Below are positions 1-8,195 of a DNA stretch of 38,116 nt, piece by piece. Where the stretch lies: positions 1 through 38,116 of the forward strand of contig RXJW01000133.1 in NCBI GenBank assembly GCA_003963005.1, in the 5' to 3' direction. The DNA comes from Burkholderiales bacterium. Lineage in GTDB: Bacteria; Pseudomonadota; Gammaproteobacteria; Burkholderiales; Burkholderiaceae_C. The notes beneath the pieces were generated by a model. That model did no database searches, had not been told where the DNA came from, and worked only from the letters and a program-made list of their open reading frames with translations. The translations under genes and the position numbers were made by a program. How positions within the stretch are numbered: the first letter of the stretch is position 1; each line of letters opens with the position of its first letter.

Positions 1-407
1 AGCGCATCTCGCTGGGCATCAAGCAGCTGGACAGCGACCCCTTCACCGCCTACACGACCATCAACGACCGCGGCGCCTCGGTGACCGGCAAGGTCAAGAC
101 GGTCGACCCGCGCGGCGCTGAAGTCGAGCTGGCTGACGGCGTGGTGGCCTACCTGCGCGCTTCGGAAATCTCCCGCGACCGCGTGGAAGACGCCCGCAAC
201 GTGCTGAAGGAAGGCGACGAAGTCACCGCCATCATCGTCAACGTGGATCGCAAGACCCGCAACATCCAGCTGTCGATCAAGGCCAAGGACAACGCCGACA
301 GCCAGGAAGCGATGCAGCGTCTGAGCCAGTCGAACGAGCGTGAGAACGCCGGCACGACGAGCCTGGGTGCCCTGCTGCGCGCCAAGCTGGACAACCAGGG
401 CAACTAA
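1..407 (+). CDS. rpsA: 30S ribosomal protein S1, C-terminal fragment
   Basis: This is the 3' end of the gene for ribosomal protein S1, which binds mRNA on the 30S subunit and helps initiation on structured or weak-SD messages. The gene runs in from the left edge; the first complete codon is at base 3. The visible part starts with [14 protein letters not shown], the usual end of one S1 repeat, and then a whole last S1/OB-fold repeat beginning at [17 protein letters not shown] and ending at [12 protein letters not shown] short polar tail follows, ending DNQGN. The position just upstream of ihfB is the standard proteobacterial order. The GTG at 81 is internal and not a real start. Confidence 0.95.
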   Translation, partial: RISLGIKQLDSDPFTAYTTINDRGASVTGKVKTVDPRGAEVELADGVVAYLRASEISRDRVEDARNVLKEGDEVTAIIVNVDRKTRNIQLSIKAKDNADSQEAMQRLSQSNERENAGTTSLGALLRAKLDNQGN

Positions 408-420
408 GCCCTCGGTTCAC

Positions 421-444
421 ACCCGGTCCGCGTGCGGGCCGGGT
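421..444 (+). terminator. GC-rich hairpin after rpsA
   Basis: An 11-base inverted repeat (421-431 with 434-444, one G-T wobble) lies 13 bases after the rpsA stop. There is no run of T after it, so it may be a weak or Rho-assisted terminator, an mRNA-stabilising stem, or a processing site rather than a classical intrinsic terminator. Confidence 0.35.
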
Positions 445-529
445 ATGCTCCTCCACAGGCTCGCCGGCCAACGCCAGCGGGCCTGTTTCAATTGCGATCC
501 CGCACCTCTTCCCGCACCTCCACGCCGCC

Positions 530-829
530 ATGACCCGATCCGATCTCGTCGCCGTGCTCGCCGAACGATTTGGCCAACTGACCCAGCGCGACACCGAGTT
601 CGCGGTCAAGACCATCCTCGACGCGATGAGCGACGCGCTGGCCCGCGGCCACCGCATCGAGATCCGCGGCTTCGGCAGCTTCTCCATCAGCCGCCGTCCG
701 CCCCGCGTGGGCCGCAATCCGCGCAGTGGCGAGCAGGTCATGATCCCCGAGAAGCTCGCGCCTCATTTCAAGCCGGGCAAGGCCCTGCGCGAAGCCGTCG
801 ACAAGCACCTGCCCGTCACGGACGCCTGA
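530..829 (+). CDS. ihfB: Integration host factor subunit beta
   Basis: This encodes the beta subunit of IHF, the heterodimeric nucleoid protein that bends DNA sharply at specific sites and assists replication, recombination and sigma-54 promoters. The 99-residue product is the usual length. It has the HU/IHF fold: an N-terminal helical body, IEIRGFGSF at residues 43-51, and the DNA-binding arm GRNPRSGEQ at 61-69, where P64 is the intercalating proline. [10 protein letters not shown] at 79-88 is typical of IhfB rather than HU. It follows rpsA by about 120 bases, as in other proteobacteria. The alpha subunit is not in this window. Confidence 0.96.
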   Translation: MTRSDLVAVLAERFGQLTQRDTEFAVKTILDAMSDALARGHRIEIRGFGSFSISRRPPRVGRNPRSGEQVMIPEKLAPHFKPGKALREAVDKHLPVTDA

Positions 830-843
830 CACAATCGCAGGTC

Positions 844-1143
844 ATGCGCACGCTCGTCTGGCTCCTGCGGGCCCTCGTGTTCTTCACGCTGTTCGCCTTC
901 GCGCTGAACAACGGGCACGAAGCCGTCGTCCGCTGGTTCTTCGGGCACGAATGGCGCGCCCCACAGGTGATCATCGTGCTGGCGGCCTTTGCTGCCGGTG
1001 CCGCGTTCGGTGTGCTGGCCATGGTGCCCGCCTGGTGGCGCCATCGCCGCGCCGCCCAGCGCGCCGAGCCGCTGCCGCCCCCTACCCCTTCGGCGCAAGA
1101 CGCGCCGGCAACGCCCTACGCCGCCCACCAAGATGGAGTTTGA
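844..1143 (+). CDS. lapA: LapA-domain membrane protein
   Basis: This is a small inner-membrane protein of the LapA (DUF1049) family. In E. coli, LapA and LapB together couple LPS synthesis to FtsH-mediated turnover of LpxC. The 99-residue product has two predicted membrane segments, at about residues 4-21 and 41-63. They are separated by a short loop (NNGHEAVVRWFFGHEW) and followed by a basic, proline-rich cytoplasmic tail. The ATG at 844 puts the first membrane helix at the N terminus; an open frame extends further upstream but overlaps ihfB and is not needed. Its last 11 bases overlap the start of lapB, which suggests translational coupling. Confidence 0.85.
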   Translation: MRTLVWLLRALVFFTLFAFALNNGHEAVVRWFFGHEWRAPQVIIVLAAFAAGAAFGVLAMVPAWWRHRRAAQRAEPLPPPTPSAQDAPATPYAAHQDGV

Positions 1144-2275
1144 TCCGCGCTGGCTGCTCTTCGTCCTGCCCGTCGTCTTCGTGCTCGGCTGGCTTGCGTC
1201 CAAGCTCGACTCCAAGCAATGGAAGCTCGAACAGCGTGAATCGCCCAAGGCCTACTTCAAGGGCCTGAACCTCCTGCTCAACGAGCAGCAGGACAAGGCG
1301 ATCGACGCCTTCATCGAAGCCGTCCAGAACGACCCGGACACCTCCGAACTCCATTTCGCGCTGGGCAGCCTCTTCCGCCGCCGAGGCGAGACCGAACGCG
1401 CCGTTCGCGTGCACGAACACCTGCTGCGCCGCGGTGACCTGCCCAAGGCCGAGCGCGACCGCGCCCAGCACGAACTGGCGCAGGATTTCTTCAAGGCCGG
1501 CCTGTTCGACCGCGCTGAAGCGGCCTACGCCGAACTGCGCGGCACTGCCTTCGAACGGGAAGCCCGCCTCGCGCTGCTGTCCCTCTACGAACGCTCGCGC
1601 GACTGGGCCAAGGCGGCCGAGGTTGCCGCCGAACTGGAAGCTGCCGGTACCGGTTCCTTCTCCAGCCGCATCGCGCACTACCTGTGCGAACAGGCGCTCA
1701 TCGCCCAGTCGCAGGGTCACGGCGACCTCGTCCCGGCGCTGCTCGACCAGGCCCAGCGCCGCTCGCCGGAGTCTGCGCGGGCCTACGTGCTGCAGGGTCA
1801 ACTGCTGCTCAAGGCCGGTCAGCCCGATGCCGCCCTGGCCGCCTTCGCCCAGCTGCTGGCGGTCAATCCGCCCGCGTTCAACCTCGTGGCGGCCGACTGT
1901 GCCGCGGCAGCGCAGCAAGTCGGGCAGCCTGAGCGCGCCATCGCCCTGATGCTGGAGCAATACCAGCGCGCGCCCAGCATGCACCTGCTGCGGGCTCTGT
2001 CCAGCCTGCAGCCGGAGCCGCAGCGCGCGCGCCTTGCTGCTCACCTGCGCGAACAACCGGCCCTGTCCGCCGCCACCGACCTCCTCAAGCTCAACGCCGC
2101 CGCGCTGCCGGCCGACGAAGCTGCGCCGATGTTGCAGACCCTCGAGAAGGCCACCAAACCCCTCCAGCGCTACCGCTGTGCCGCCTGCGGCTTCGAAGCG
2201 GCGCACTATTTCTGGCAATGCCCCGGCTGCCTGAACTGGGACACCTACCCGCCCCGCCACGTGGAAGAGCTATGA
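1133..2275 (+). CDS. lapB: LPS assembly protein B (TPR/rubredoxin scaffold)
   Basis: LapB (YciM) is a membrane-anchored scaffold that brings LpxC to the protease FtsH and so limits lipid A synthesis. The 380-residue product has one N-terminal membrane helix (about residues 7-23), then a long series of helix pairs typical of TPR repeats (for example FHEALGS-like segments such as ELHFALGSLFRRRGE). It ends in a rubredoxin-like zinc or iron knuckle with C349, C352, C363 and C366 in CAAC and CPGC pairs. Length and layout match the family (E. coli LapB is about 389 residues). The ATG at 1133 lies inside the lapA end. In many relatives the next gene is for heptose or UDP-sugar metabolism; here it is a glycosyltransferase set. 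Confidence 0.93.
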   Translation: MEFDPRWLLFVLPVVFVLGWLASKLDSKQWKLEQRESPKAYFKGLNLLLNEQQDKAIDAFIEAVQNDPDTSELHFALGSLFRRRGETERAVRVHEHLLRRGDLPKAERDRAQHELAQDFFKAGLFDRAEAAYAELRGTAFEREARLALLSLYERSRDWAKAAEVAAELEAAGTGSFSSRIAHYLCEQALIAQSQGHGDLVPALLDQAQRRSPESARAYVLQGQLLLKAGQPDAALAAFAQLLAVNPPAFNLVAADCAAAAQQVGQPERAIALMLEQYQRAPSMHLLRALSSLQPEPQRARLAAHLREQPALSAATDLLKLNAAALPADEAAPMLQTLEKATKPLQRYRCAACGFEAAHYFWQCPGCLNWDTYPPRHVEEL

Positions 2276-2280
2276 CCCAC

Positions 2281-2345
2281 CCCCGACGGCGCTGCGCGCC
2301 TCCCCTGCAAGGGAGCGCACCTGAGGGCCCGGCAAAGCCGGGTCC
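2281..2345. repeat. Palindromic intergenic element after lapB
   Basis: The 114-base gap between lapB and the next gene holds two inverted repeats: CTCCC...GGGAG at about 2300-2314, and a 9-base stem at 2325-2333 with 2337-2345 around an AAA loop (one G-T wobble). No T run follows. The composition resembles the short palindromic intergenic repeats that are scattered through Burkholderiales genomes, but no second copy is visible in this window, so repeat status is an inference. It could also act as a terminator or mRNA-stabilising stem for lapA-lapB. Confidence 0.35.
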
Positions 2346-2389
2346 GTGGATGCCGCTCGACCCGGCTCGACGCGGGGCCACCAGCTGAT

Positions 2390-3121
2390 ATGCGAACCAT
2401 CATCTGCATGAAGTGGGGCACCAAGTACGGCCCCGAGTACGTCAACCGCCTCTACGCGATGGTGCGTCGCCACCTGAAAGGCGACTTCGCCTTCGTCTGC
2501 CTGACCGACCGCACCGAAGGCATCCGCGCGGAGGTGAAGTGCTTCCCCATCCCCGAGATGACGCTGCCCAACGGCGAGCCGGAACGCGGCTGGAAGAAGC
2601 TCACGACCTTCAGCCCCGTGCTCGTCAACGCCTACGGCCTGCAGGGCACGGCGCTCTTCCTGGACCTGGACGTGGTCATCGTCGACGACATCACGCCCTT
2701 CTTCGAGGTGCCGGGCGAGTTCTTCATCATCCACGACTGGAAGCGACCCTGGCGGGTCACCGGCAACTCCTCGGTCTACCGATGGGAGCTCGGTGCGCAC
2801 CAGGAAGTGCTGAGCGAGTTCCTGGCCGACCAGGCCAAGGCCAAGGCCGAGTTCCGCAACGAGCAGGCCTTCCTGTCGGCCGTGCTGCATCGCCAGGGCC
2901 AGCTCCAGTACTGGGATGACCGCTGGTGCGCCAGCTACAAGTACCACTGCATCCCGGCCTGGCCCAGCAGCTACTGGCGCGACCCCTTCGTGCCGGCCGG
3001 CGCACGCATCCTGATCTTCCACGGCGTCATGAATCCACCTGACGCCCTGGCGGGCCGCAGCAACGGCAACTGGCGCCACGCCCGTCCGGCGCGCTGGATT
3101 GCCGACCACTGGCGGGAATGA
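2390..3121 (+). CDS. Putative glycosyltransferase, GT-A-like, family unclear
   Basis: I cannot place this 243-residue protein in a named family with confidence. It begins with a beta strand and a Lys/Trp/Gly-rich loop (MRTIICMKWGTKYGPEY), has FVCLTDR at about residue 42, and has a D-x-D motif, D92-L-D94, within LFLDLDVVIVDD. That pattern is expected for a metal- and nucleotide-sugar-binding site in a GT-A glycosyltransferase. A late FHG motif near residue 207 resembles the conserved histidine region of retaining GT8-like enzymes. There is no signal peptide or membrane helix, so it should be cytoplasmic. Its stop overlaps the start of the next gene by 4 bases (ATGA), so the two are probably translated together. 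Role in LPS or exopolysaccharide assembly is inferred from neighbours. Confidence 0.7.
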   Translation: MRTIICMKWGTKYGPEYVNRLYAMVRRHLKGDFAFVCLTDRTEGIRAEVKCFPIPEMTLPNGEPERGWKKLTTFSPVLVNAYGLQGTALFLDLDVVIVDDITPFFEVPGEFFIIHDWKRPWRVTGNSSVYRWELGAHQEVLSEFLADQAKAKAEFRNEQAFLSAVLHRQGQLQYWDDRWCASYKYHCIPAWPSSYWRDPFVPAGARILIFHGVMNPPDALAGRSNGNWRHARPARWIADHWRE

Positions 3122-4074
3122 ACCTGCTCATCCTGGCCGTCCAGGCGCTGCTGGTCCTGCTGACCGGCCTGCTGCTCTGGGAAGTGCGGACCGTGCTGCG
3201 CGCCCGGGTGCCCGCCCAGACGCGCGCCGTCACGGTGGGCGAGGCCGCGCCCGCCAGCGCCGAGGCCATCCCGAAGATCATCTGGACCTACTGGCAGCCG
3301 TCTCCGGCGCCCGACTTCATCCAGGCCTGCGTGGCCAACTGGCGGCAGTTCGCACCCGACCACCACATCCGCCTGCTGGACCGCGACAGCCTCGACACCT
3401 GGCTGCCTGCGCTGCGACCGGATTTCGACAGCCTGCCCGCCTACCGCCAGGCCGACTGGGTGCGCGTGCAGCTGCTGGCCCGCCACGGTGGCGTCTGGAT
3501 GGACGCGTCGATGCTGCTCAGCCGCGACCTGAGCTGGCTGCACGAGACGCAGCAGCGGCGCGCTGCTGACTACGTCGGGTTCTACATCGACCGCTACTCC
3601 ACCCGGCCGACGCTGCCCCTCATCGAGAACTGGATGATGGCCTCGGTCCCCGGCGGACAGTTCGCCACCGCCCTCGCCGCCGCCTTCGACCGGGCGCTGG
3701 ATGAAGGCGCCGAGGTGCTGCTGCAGCGCCTGCAGGCCGAAGGCCGGCATGCGCGCGTCGTGCAAGCCCTCACCGAGGACTTCCAACGCTACCTGTTGAT
3801 GCACGTCGCCGCCAGCGAGCTGCTGGACCGGCAGCCGCAGCTCGCCCGCCTCGTGCTCCTGCGCGCCGAGGACGGCCCCTTCGCCTGGCATGCCGGCGTG
3901 GGCTGGCGCAAGCGCCATCTGTTCGCCCGCCTGGCCCTTGCCCCCTGCCCGCGCATGCTGCCGGCCGTGCTCAAGCTGCGCGGCGGCGATCGTGCGGTCG
4001 TCGAGCGCAACTGGCGGCGCGGCTGGGTGTCGCCCTTCAGCGCCCTGCGCCACCTGCTGCAGCGCCCGCAGTGA
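3118..4074 (+). CDS. GT32-like / capsular polysaccharide synthesis glycosyltransferase
   Basis: The 318-residue product looks like a sugar transferase of the GT32 / Caps_synth group. An N-terminal hydrophobic helix (about residues 3-20) probably anchors it to the inner membrane with the catalytic domain in the cytoplasm. The core has IPKIIWTYWQ, then YRQADWVRVQLLARHGGVWMDAS, where D129 sits in the GG-x-W-x-D motif that replaces the DxD of related enzymes. The donor and acceptor sugars cannot be read from sequence. The ATG at 3118 overlaps the previous stop, and the next gene starts on GTG across this gene's own stop, so 2390-5030 looks like a tightly coupled three-gene unit. Confidence 0.75.
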   Translation: MNLLILAVQALLVLLTGLLLWEVRTVLRARVPAQTRAVTVGEAAPASAEAIPKIIWTYWQPSPAPDFIQACVANWRQFAPDHHIRLLDRDSLDTWLPALRPDFDSLPAYRQADWVRVQLLARHGGVWMDASMLLSRDLSWLHETQQRRAADYVGFYIDRYSTRPTLPLIENWMMASVPGGQFATALAAAFDRALDEGAEVLLQRLQAEGRHARVVQALTEDFQRYLLMHVAASELLDRQPQLARLVLLRAEDGPFAWHAGVGWRKRHLFARLALAPCPRMLPAVLKLRGGDRAVVERNWRRGWVSPFSALRHLLQRPQ

Positions 4075-5030
4075 ACACGCCCTGGCTCAGCCTGCTGTTC
4101 CCGATGTACCGGGTGGAGCCCTGGCTGACCGCCTGCATCGACTCCCTGAGGCCACAGCTCGACGACGGCATCGAGCTGGTGTTCGTCGATGACGCCTCAC
4201 CCGATGGCTCCGCAGCCCTCGTGCAGACACTGCTGCCCCAGGCCCGCCTGATTCGCCAGCCCCTCAACCGCGGCGTCAGCGCAGCGCGCAACCGCCTGCT
4301 GGACGAAGCCCGCGGCGACTACCTGTGGTTTATCGACCCGGACGACCTCGTCGAGCCCGGCGCCATGGCACGGCTGAAGGCCATCGTCGAGGCCCTGGCC
4401 CCTGACCTCGTGAGCTGCGACTTCCGTGTGTTCGACGACGGCCCGTCCACGGCCTCGGTCAAGCCGCGGCACCGCCACATCGCCAGTTTCGACGGCCCGC
4501 CCGGCGTGCTGCTGAACGACGTCGACGCGCGCCTGCGCGGCTTCTTCGTGCACGGCCAGTTCCACCCGTGGAGCAAGGTCGTCAGGCGCGCCTGCTGGCC
4601 TGCCTCGCTGCGTTTCCCGGAGGGCCGCGTCTTCGAGGACATGGCGCTCTACCCGCGCCTGCTGCTGCACACGCCCCGGCATGTGCATGTGGCCGAGGTG
4701 TGGATCGCCTACCGCCAGCGCGGTGGCAGCCTGCTGAGCCAGCTCGACGAGCGCCGGCTCGATGACTGGACCTGGGCCCTCGACGGCTTGGCGGCTGAGC
4801 TGCCGGCCCTGGTCGATGACACGCGCTTCGAGATCGCCCATTTCTGCGCCCGCACCCTGCTGCGCGCCCGGCGCCGGCGCTTGCAGCTCGGTGGCGCCGC
4901 GCTCGCCGGCCTGCCGACCGATGCCGAGCGCTTCACGCGCAGCTCACCGCTGTCGCGCCAGGCGCTGCTGGCGGCCTACCTCAGGCGGGGGCGTTGGCTG
5001 CGCGGGCTGCAGTGGTGGCGCAGCGCGTGA
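4071..5030 (+). CDS. Glycosyltransferase family 2
   Basis: This is an inverting GT-A glycosyltransferase of family 2. The 319-residue product starts with SLLFPMYRVEPWL, followed by VFVDDASPDGS with D40-D41 in the nucleotide-binding pocket. NRGVSAARN is at about residues 66-74, and FIDPDD at 88-92 supplies the metal-binding DxD. A later FEDMALYPRLLL segment carries the E-D pair often serving as the catalytic base region. I chose the GTG at 4071, which overlaps the preceding TGA, because it gives the conserved N terminus. The last 50 bases overlap, tail to tail, the end of the minus-strand glycosyltransferase gene. Substrate unknown; LPS or exopolysaccharide side-chain synthesis is likely. Confidence 0.85.
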   Translation: MNTPWLSLLFPMYRVEPWLTACIDSLRPQLDDGIELVFVDDASPDGSAALVQTLLPQARLIRQPLNRGVSAARNRLLDEARGDYLWFIDPDDLVEPGAMARLKAIVEALAPDLVSCDFRVFDDGPSTASVKPRHRHIASFDGPPGVLLNDVDARLRGFFVHGQFHPWSKVVRRACWPASLRFPEGRVFEDMALYPRLLLHTPRHVHVAEVWIAYRQRGGSLLSQLDERRLDDWTWALDGLAAELPALVDDTRFEIAHFCARTLLRARRRRLQLGGAALAGLPTDAERFTRSSPLSRQALLAAYLRRGRWLRGLQWWRSA

Positions 5031-6123
5031 TCAAGCCCTCGTAGCGGGCCAGCATCAGCGGCAGGCCGTGCGCTGCGAACGCGCGGGCCCGAGCCGCCTC
5101 GCCCAGACGCGTGGCCAGGGCCGGGTCCTGCAGCAGCCGCGCCACGGCGGCGGCCAGCGCGGCGGGATCGCCTTCCGGCACCAGCAGGCCCGTCACCTCG
5201 TGCTCGATGACACCCCGCACGCCGATCACATCGGAGGCCACGCAGGCGCATCCCGCGGCCATGGCCTCCACCAAGGCCAGCGGCATGCCCTCGAAATGCG
5301 TGGACAGCACATAGACCCGCTGCGAGCGCAGCAGCCCAGGCACGTCGCGGTGATGGCCGAGAAAGGCCACCTGACCCGCCACACCGCGCCGCGCCGCCTG
5401 CGCCTTAAGCCGCCCGAGCAGCGGCCCCGTGCCCGCGAGTTGCAGGCGCGGCGCCAGGCCGTGGGCGGCAGCCAGGCGGGGCAGCGCGTCGATCAGGGCC
5501 GCATGGTCCTTCTGGCGGGCGAGCCGGGCCGACATCACCAGCCCTGCCTCGCGCTCCCCGGCGGGCAGGCCGGGCTCGGCAAACCGGGACAGGTCGATGC
5601 CGTTCGGAATCGCCCAGGTCTTGTCCGCCGGCAGTCCCTGTGCCAGCAGGCTCTGGCGCACGCCCTCGCTCACGCCCACCAGCGCCGCGCTCTTCTCGGC
5701 CAGGCGCCGGCTGAGCCAGCGGCTCCACACCGTGTAGCGCTCCCGCGAGTTGTGCTCGACCTGGATCAGTGCAGGCACGCCGGCCCGCAGCCCGGCCTGG
5801 CGGCCGATGAGGTGTTCCGGGAAGCCGTGTGCCAGCAAGGCCACCGGCCGGATCTCGCGCAGCAGCCGATCCAGCGCGACGATCGTCGGCCGATGCGACC
5901 AGCCGGCCGCCACCAGATGCACCGTCAGCCCCTGCGCCCGCAGGGCCTCCACACGTGCCATCGGCGTGTGCCCCTTGCGGCGCAGCACCAGCACGGGGGC
6001 ATACGGGCCGGCGCGCAGCGCGCCGAGGCACAGATCCACGGCCACCTGCGTCGCCCCCGAAAAGCCGCCGGTCACGAAGTGCACGACGACGGGGCGATCG
6101 GTCTCGGAAGGCGGCTTCGACAT
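4981..6123 (-). CDS. Glycosyltransferase family 4 (GT-B fold)
   Basis: The 380-residue product is a retaining GT4 glycosyltransferase with two Rossmann-like halves. The N-terminal half starts HFVTGGFSGATQVAVDL, a typical glycine-rich loop with a GT4 acceptor-side helix. The linker region has VGVSEGVRQSLLAQGL and IPNGIDLSRF. The C-terminal half has MSARLARQKDHAAL, then HFEGMPLALVEAMAAGC, which carries the E-x7-E motif that binds the nucleotide sugar. The open frame continues far upstream, but the ATG at 6123 gives the normal N terminus; upstream sequence is antisense to msbA. It is transcribed divergently from msbA and converges on the GT2 gene. Likely an LPS or surface polysaccharide enzyme; substrate unknown. 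Confidence 0.87.
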   Translation of the reverse strand: MSKPPSETDRPVVVHFVTGGFSGATQVAVDLCLGALRAGPYAPVLVLRRKGHTPMARVEALRAQGLTVHLVAAGWSHRPTIVALDRLLREIRPVALLAHGFPEHLIGRQAGLRAGVPALIQVEHNSRERYTVWSRWLSRRLAEKSAALVGVSEGVRQSLLAQGLPADKTWAIPNGIDLSRFAEPGLPAGEREAGLVMSARLARQKDHAALIDALPRLAAAHGLAPRLQLAGTGPLLGRLKAQAARRGVAGQVAFLGHHRDVPGLLRSQRVYVLSTHFEGMPLALVEAMAAGCACVASDVIGVRGVIEHEVTGLLVPEGDPAALAAAVARLLQDPALATRLGEAARARAFAAHGLPLMLARYEGLITRCATTAARAANAPA

Positions 6124-6156
6124 GGCGGCGCAGTGTAGGAGGGAGAATCGCGCCCC

Positions 6157-7905
6157 ATGTCGCCTGACACCAACGCTCCCACCCAGCCCTCCGTGGTGCG
6201 CCGCCTCGGCCAGTTCGTCTACCCGCACCGCTGGGGCGCGCTGCTGACCGTGCTGGCCTACGTCGGTGCCGCCGCCACGGAACCGATGCTGCCCAAACTG
6301 ATCGGCTACGCCTTCGGCGAGGGCTTCGCCAAGGATGCCTTCCCGCTGTGGATGGTGCCGGTCACGCTGATCGGCCTGTACCTGGTGCGCGGCATCTTCA
6401 GCTTCGCGGGCCAGTACCTCTTCAACTGGACGGTGACGCGCAGCGTCATGGACTTCCGCGCCGCCCTCGTGCAGGCACTGATGCGGCTCGACGCGCAGGT
6501 CTACACCCGCGTGCAGCCTGGCACGGCGGTCAGCAAGGTGGTGAATGACCCGCAGCAGATCCTGCAACTCGTCGGCGATGTCGGCATGAGCGTGCTGCGT
6601 GACGGCCTGCCGGCCGTTGCCATCCTCGTCTATCTCTTTTTCCTGAACTGGAAGCTCACGCTGCTGGCGCTCATCGTCACGCCGCTGATGGCCTTCGTCA
6701 TGAAGAAGGTCAACCAGCGGGTGCGGCTGATGGCCTCGCGCTCGTACGACTCGCAGTTGCTGCTGGTCAACAAGATCGACGACCTGGCCCGCGCCTGGCG
6801 CGTCGTGCGGCAGTTCGGCGCCGAGGCGCATGAGCGCGAGCGCTTCCACGACCTGTCGGACGAGGTGCGGCGCAACACGATGAAGACCGTCACGGCCGGC
6901 GCCCTGTCGCAGCCGCTGTCGCAACTGGTGGCGAGCGTCGGGCTGTCCTTCATCATCTGCGTGGCCCTGTGGCAGGCGCGGTCGGAAGGCACCGGCGTGC
7001 AGGCTTTTGCCGAGTTCGTGGCGGCACTGATCCTGCTGACCTCCCGGCTGCGCCACCTGTCGGACCTGGCCGCACCGCTGACCCGCGCCACCGTCATCGC
7101 CAAGGGCTGTTTCGAGCTGATGGACGAGCCCAAGGAGGCCGACGGCGGCACACAGACCCTGCCCGGGCCCTCACGGGGCGACCTGGCGATGCAGGATGTG
7201 AAGCTCACCTACCCCGGCGCCAGCCAGCCCGCCCTGGACGGCCTGACGCTCCAGTTCCCTGCTGGCAAAACCACTGCTCTCGTCGGCGCATCCGGCGCGG
7301 GCAAGAGTTCCATCATCCACCTGCTGCTGGGCTTCGGCCGGCCGGACAGCGGGCGCATCCTGCTGGACGGTGGCGACATCGAGTCACTGACCCGTCTGAG
7401 CCTGCGCCGCCAGTTCGCGGTAGTGTCCCAGGACATCGTGCTCTTCGACGATTCGGTGGCCAACAACATCGCCTACGCCCAGCCGCGCGACGAGCCACGC
7501 CTGGAAGCCGCCTTGCGCGCGGCGCATCTCTGGGACTTCGTGCAGGCCCTGCCCGAAGGCGTGGAGACCTCGGTAGGCGCCAACGGCAGCAAGCTCTCCG
7601 GCGGCCAGCGCCAGCGCCTGGCGATCGCGCGGGCGCTCTACAAGGAGGCGCCGATCTGGATCTTCGACGAGGCCACCTCGGCCCTCGACACCGAGAGCGA
7701 GCGCGCCGTGCAGCAGGCCCTGGCCGCCTGGTCGGGCCGCAAGACGCTGATCGTCATCGCCCACCGCCTCTCGACGATCCGCGATGCGGACGCCATCCAC
7801 GTGCTCGGCGCCGGCAGGCTGCAGGAAACCGGCACGCATGCCGAGCTGATCGCGCGCGACGGTGCCTATGCCGCCATGGTGCGGGCGCAGGCAGGCGAGG
7901 CGTGA
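6157..7905 (+). CDS. msbA: Lipid A export ABC transporter, permease/ATPase
   Basis: MsbA is a homodimeric half-transporter that flips lipid A-core across the inner membrane. The 582-residue product has the family length. The N-terminal membrane domain (about residues 20-325) contains several hydrophobic helices. The ATPase domain has Walker A GASGAGKSS at 377-385, the signature LSGGQ at 480-484, Walker B IWIFDEATS near 502-510 and the H-loop IAHRLST. Neighbouring glycosyltransferases and lapAB support a lipid A role rather than generic drug export, though the two are hard to separate by sequence alone. A possible -10 element (GAGAAT, 6143-6148) lies only 8 bases before the ATG, so the leader may be very short. 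The stop overlaps the next gene's GTG. Confidence 0.88.
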   Translation: MSPDTNAPTQPSVVRRLGQFVYPHRWGALLTVLAYVGAAATEPMLPKLIGYAFGEGFAKDAFPLWMVPVTLIGLYLVRGIFSFAGQYLFNWTVTRSVMDFRAALVQALMRLDAQVYTRVQPGTAVSKVVNDPQQILQLVGDVGMSVLRDGLPAVAILVYLFFLNWKLTLLALIVTPLMAFVMKKVNQRVRLMASRSYDSQLLLVNKIDDLARAWRVVRQFGAEAHERERFHDLSDEVRRNTMKTVTAGALSQPLSQLVASVGLSFIICVALWQARSEGTGVQAFAEFVAALILLTSRLRHLSDLAAPLTRATVIAKGCFELMDEPKEADGGTQTLPGPSRGDLAMQDVKLTYPGASQPALDGLTLQFPAGKTTALVGASGAGKSSIIHLLLGFGRPDSGRILLDGGDIESLTRLSLRRQFAVVSQDIVLFDDSVANNIAYAQPRDEPRLEAALRAAHLWDFVQALPEGVETSVGANGSKLSGGQRQRLAIARALYKEAPIWIFDEATSALDTESERAVQQALAAWSGRKTLIVIAHRLSTIRDADAIHVLGAGRLQETGTHAELIARDGAYAAMVRAQAGEA

Positions 7906-8195
7906 GCGGCCTGCGCCGCCGCGGGCTGCTGCTGTGGGCCTGGGCCCCCGCGCTCGCCCGCGCGCAGGCGGAGACCGACGTCAACACGGCCAGCCGCGCG
8001 CAACTGGAGTCGGTGCCCGGCCTGGGCCCGGCGCTGGTTCAGCGGCTGCTCGCCGGGCGGCCGTTCAGCGACTGGGCCGACCTGCTGAAACGCGTGCCGG
8101 GCATCAAGGCCGCCACCGCCCGCAAGCTGTCGGCCAGCGGCCTGCGCGTGGCCGGCCGGCCCTTCGGCTCAACAACCGGCGGCGAAGCCGGCTGA
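7902..8195 (+). CDS. ComEA-like helix-hairpin-helix protein
   Basis: This encodes a 97-residue protein with an N-terminal signal peptide (RRRGLLLWAWAPALARAQA, cleavage near residue 22). A single ComEA-type double helix-hairpin-helix domain follows: DVNTASRAQLESVPGLGP, then LLKRVPGIKAATARKLS. ComEA proteins bind double-stranded DNA in the periplasm and pull it in during natural transformation. Small relatives like this one are common in betaproteobacteria, often far from other competence genes. The GTG at 7902 overlaps the msbA stop (GTGA), so the two genes are probably co-translated. Its last 27 bases overlap the end of the opposing patatin gene. Whether it works in competence cannot be told from context. 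Confidence 0.8.
   Translation: MSGLRRRGLLLWAWAPALARAQAETDVNTASRAQLESVPGLGPALVQRLLAGRPFSDWADLLKRVPGIKAATARKLSASGLRVAGRPFGSTTGGEAG

Noticed and set aside
6124..7056. Upstream extension of the GT4 gene to a 691-residue protein
   Set aside because: The extra part is antisense to msbA, shows no domain and has biased composition. The ATG at 6123 gives the normal GT4 N terminus.
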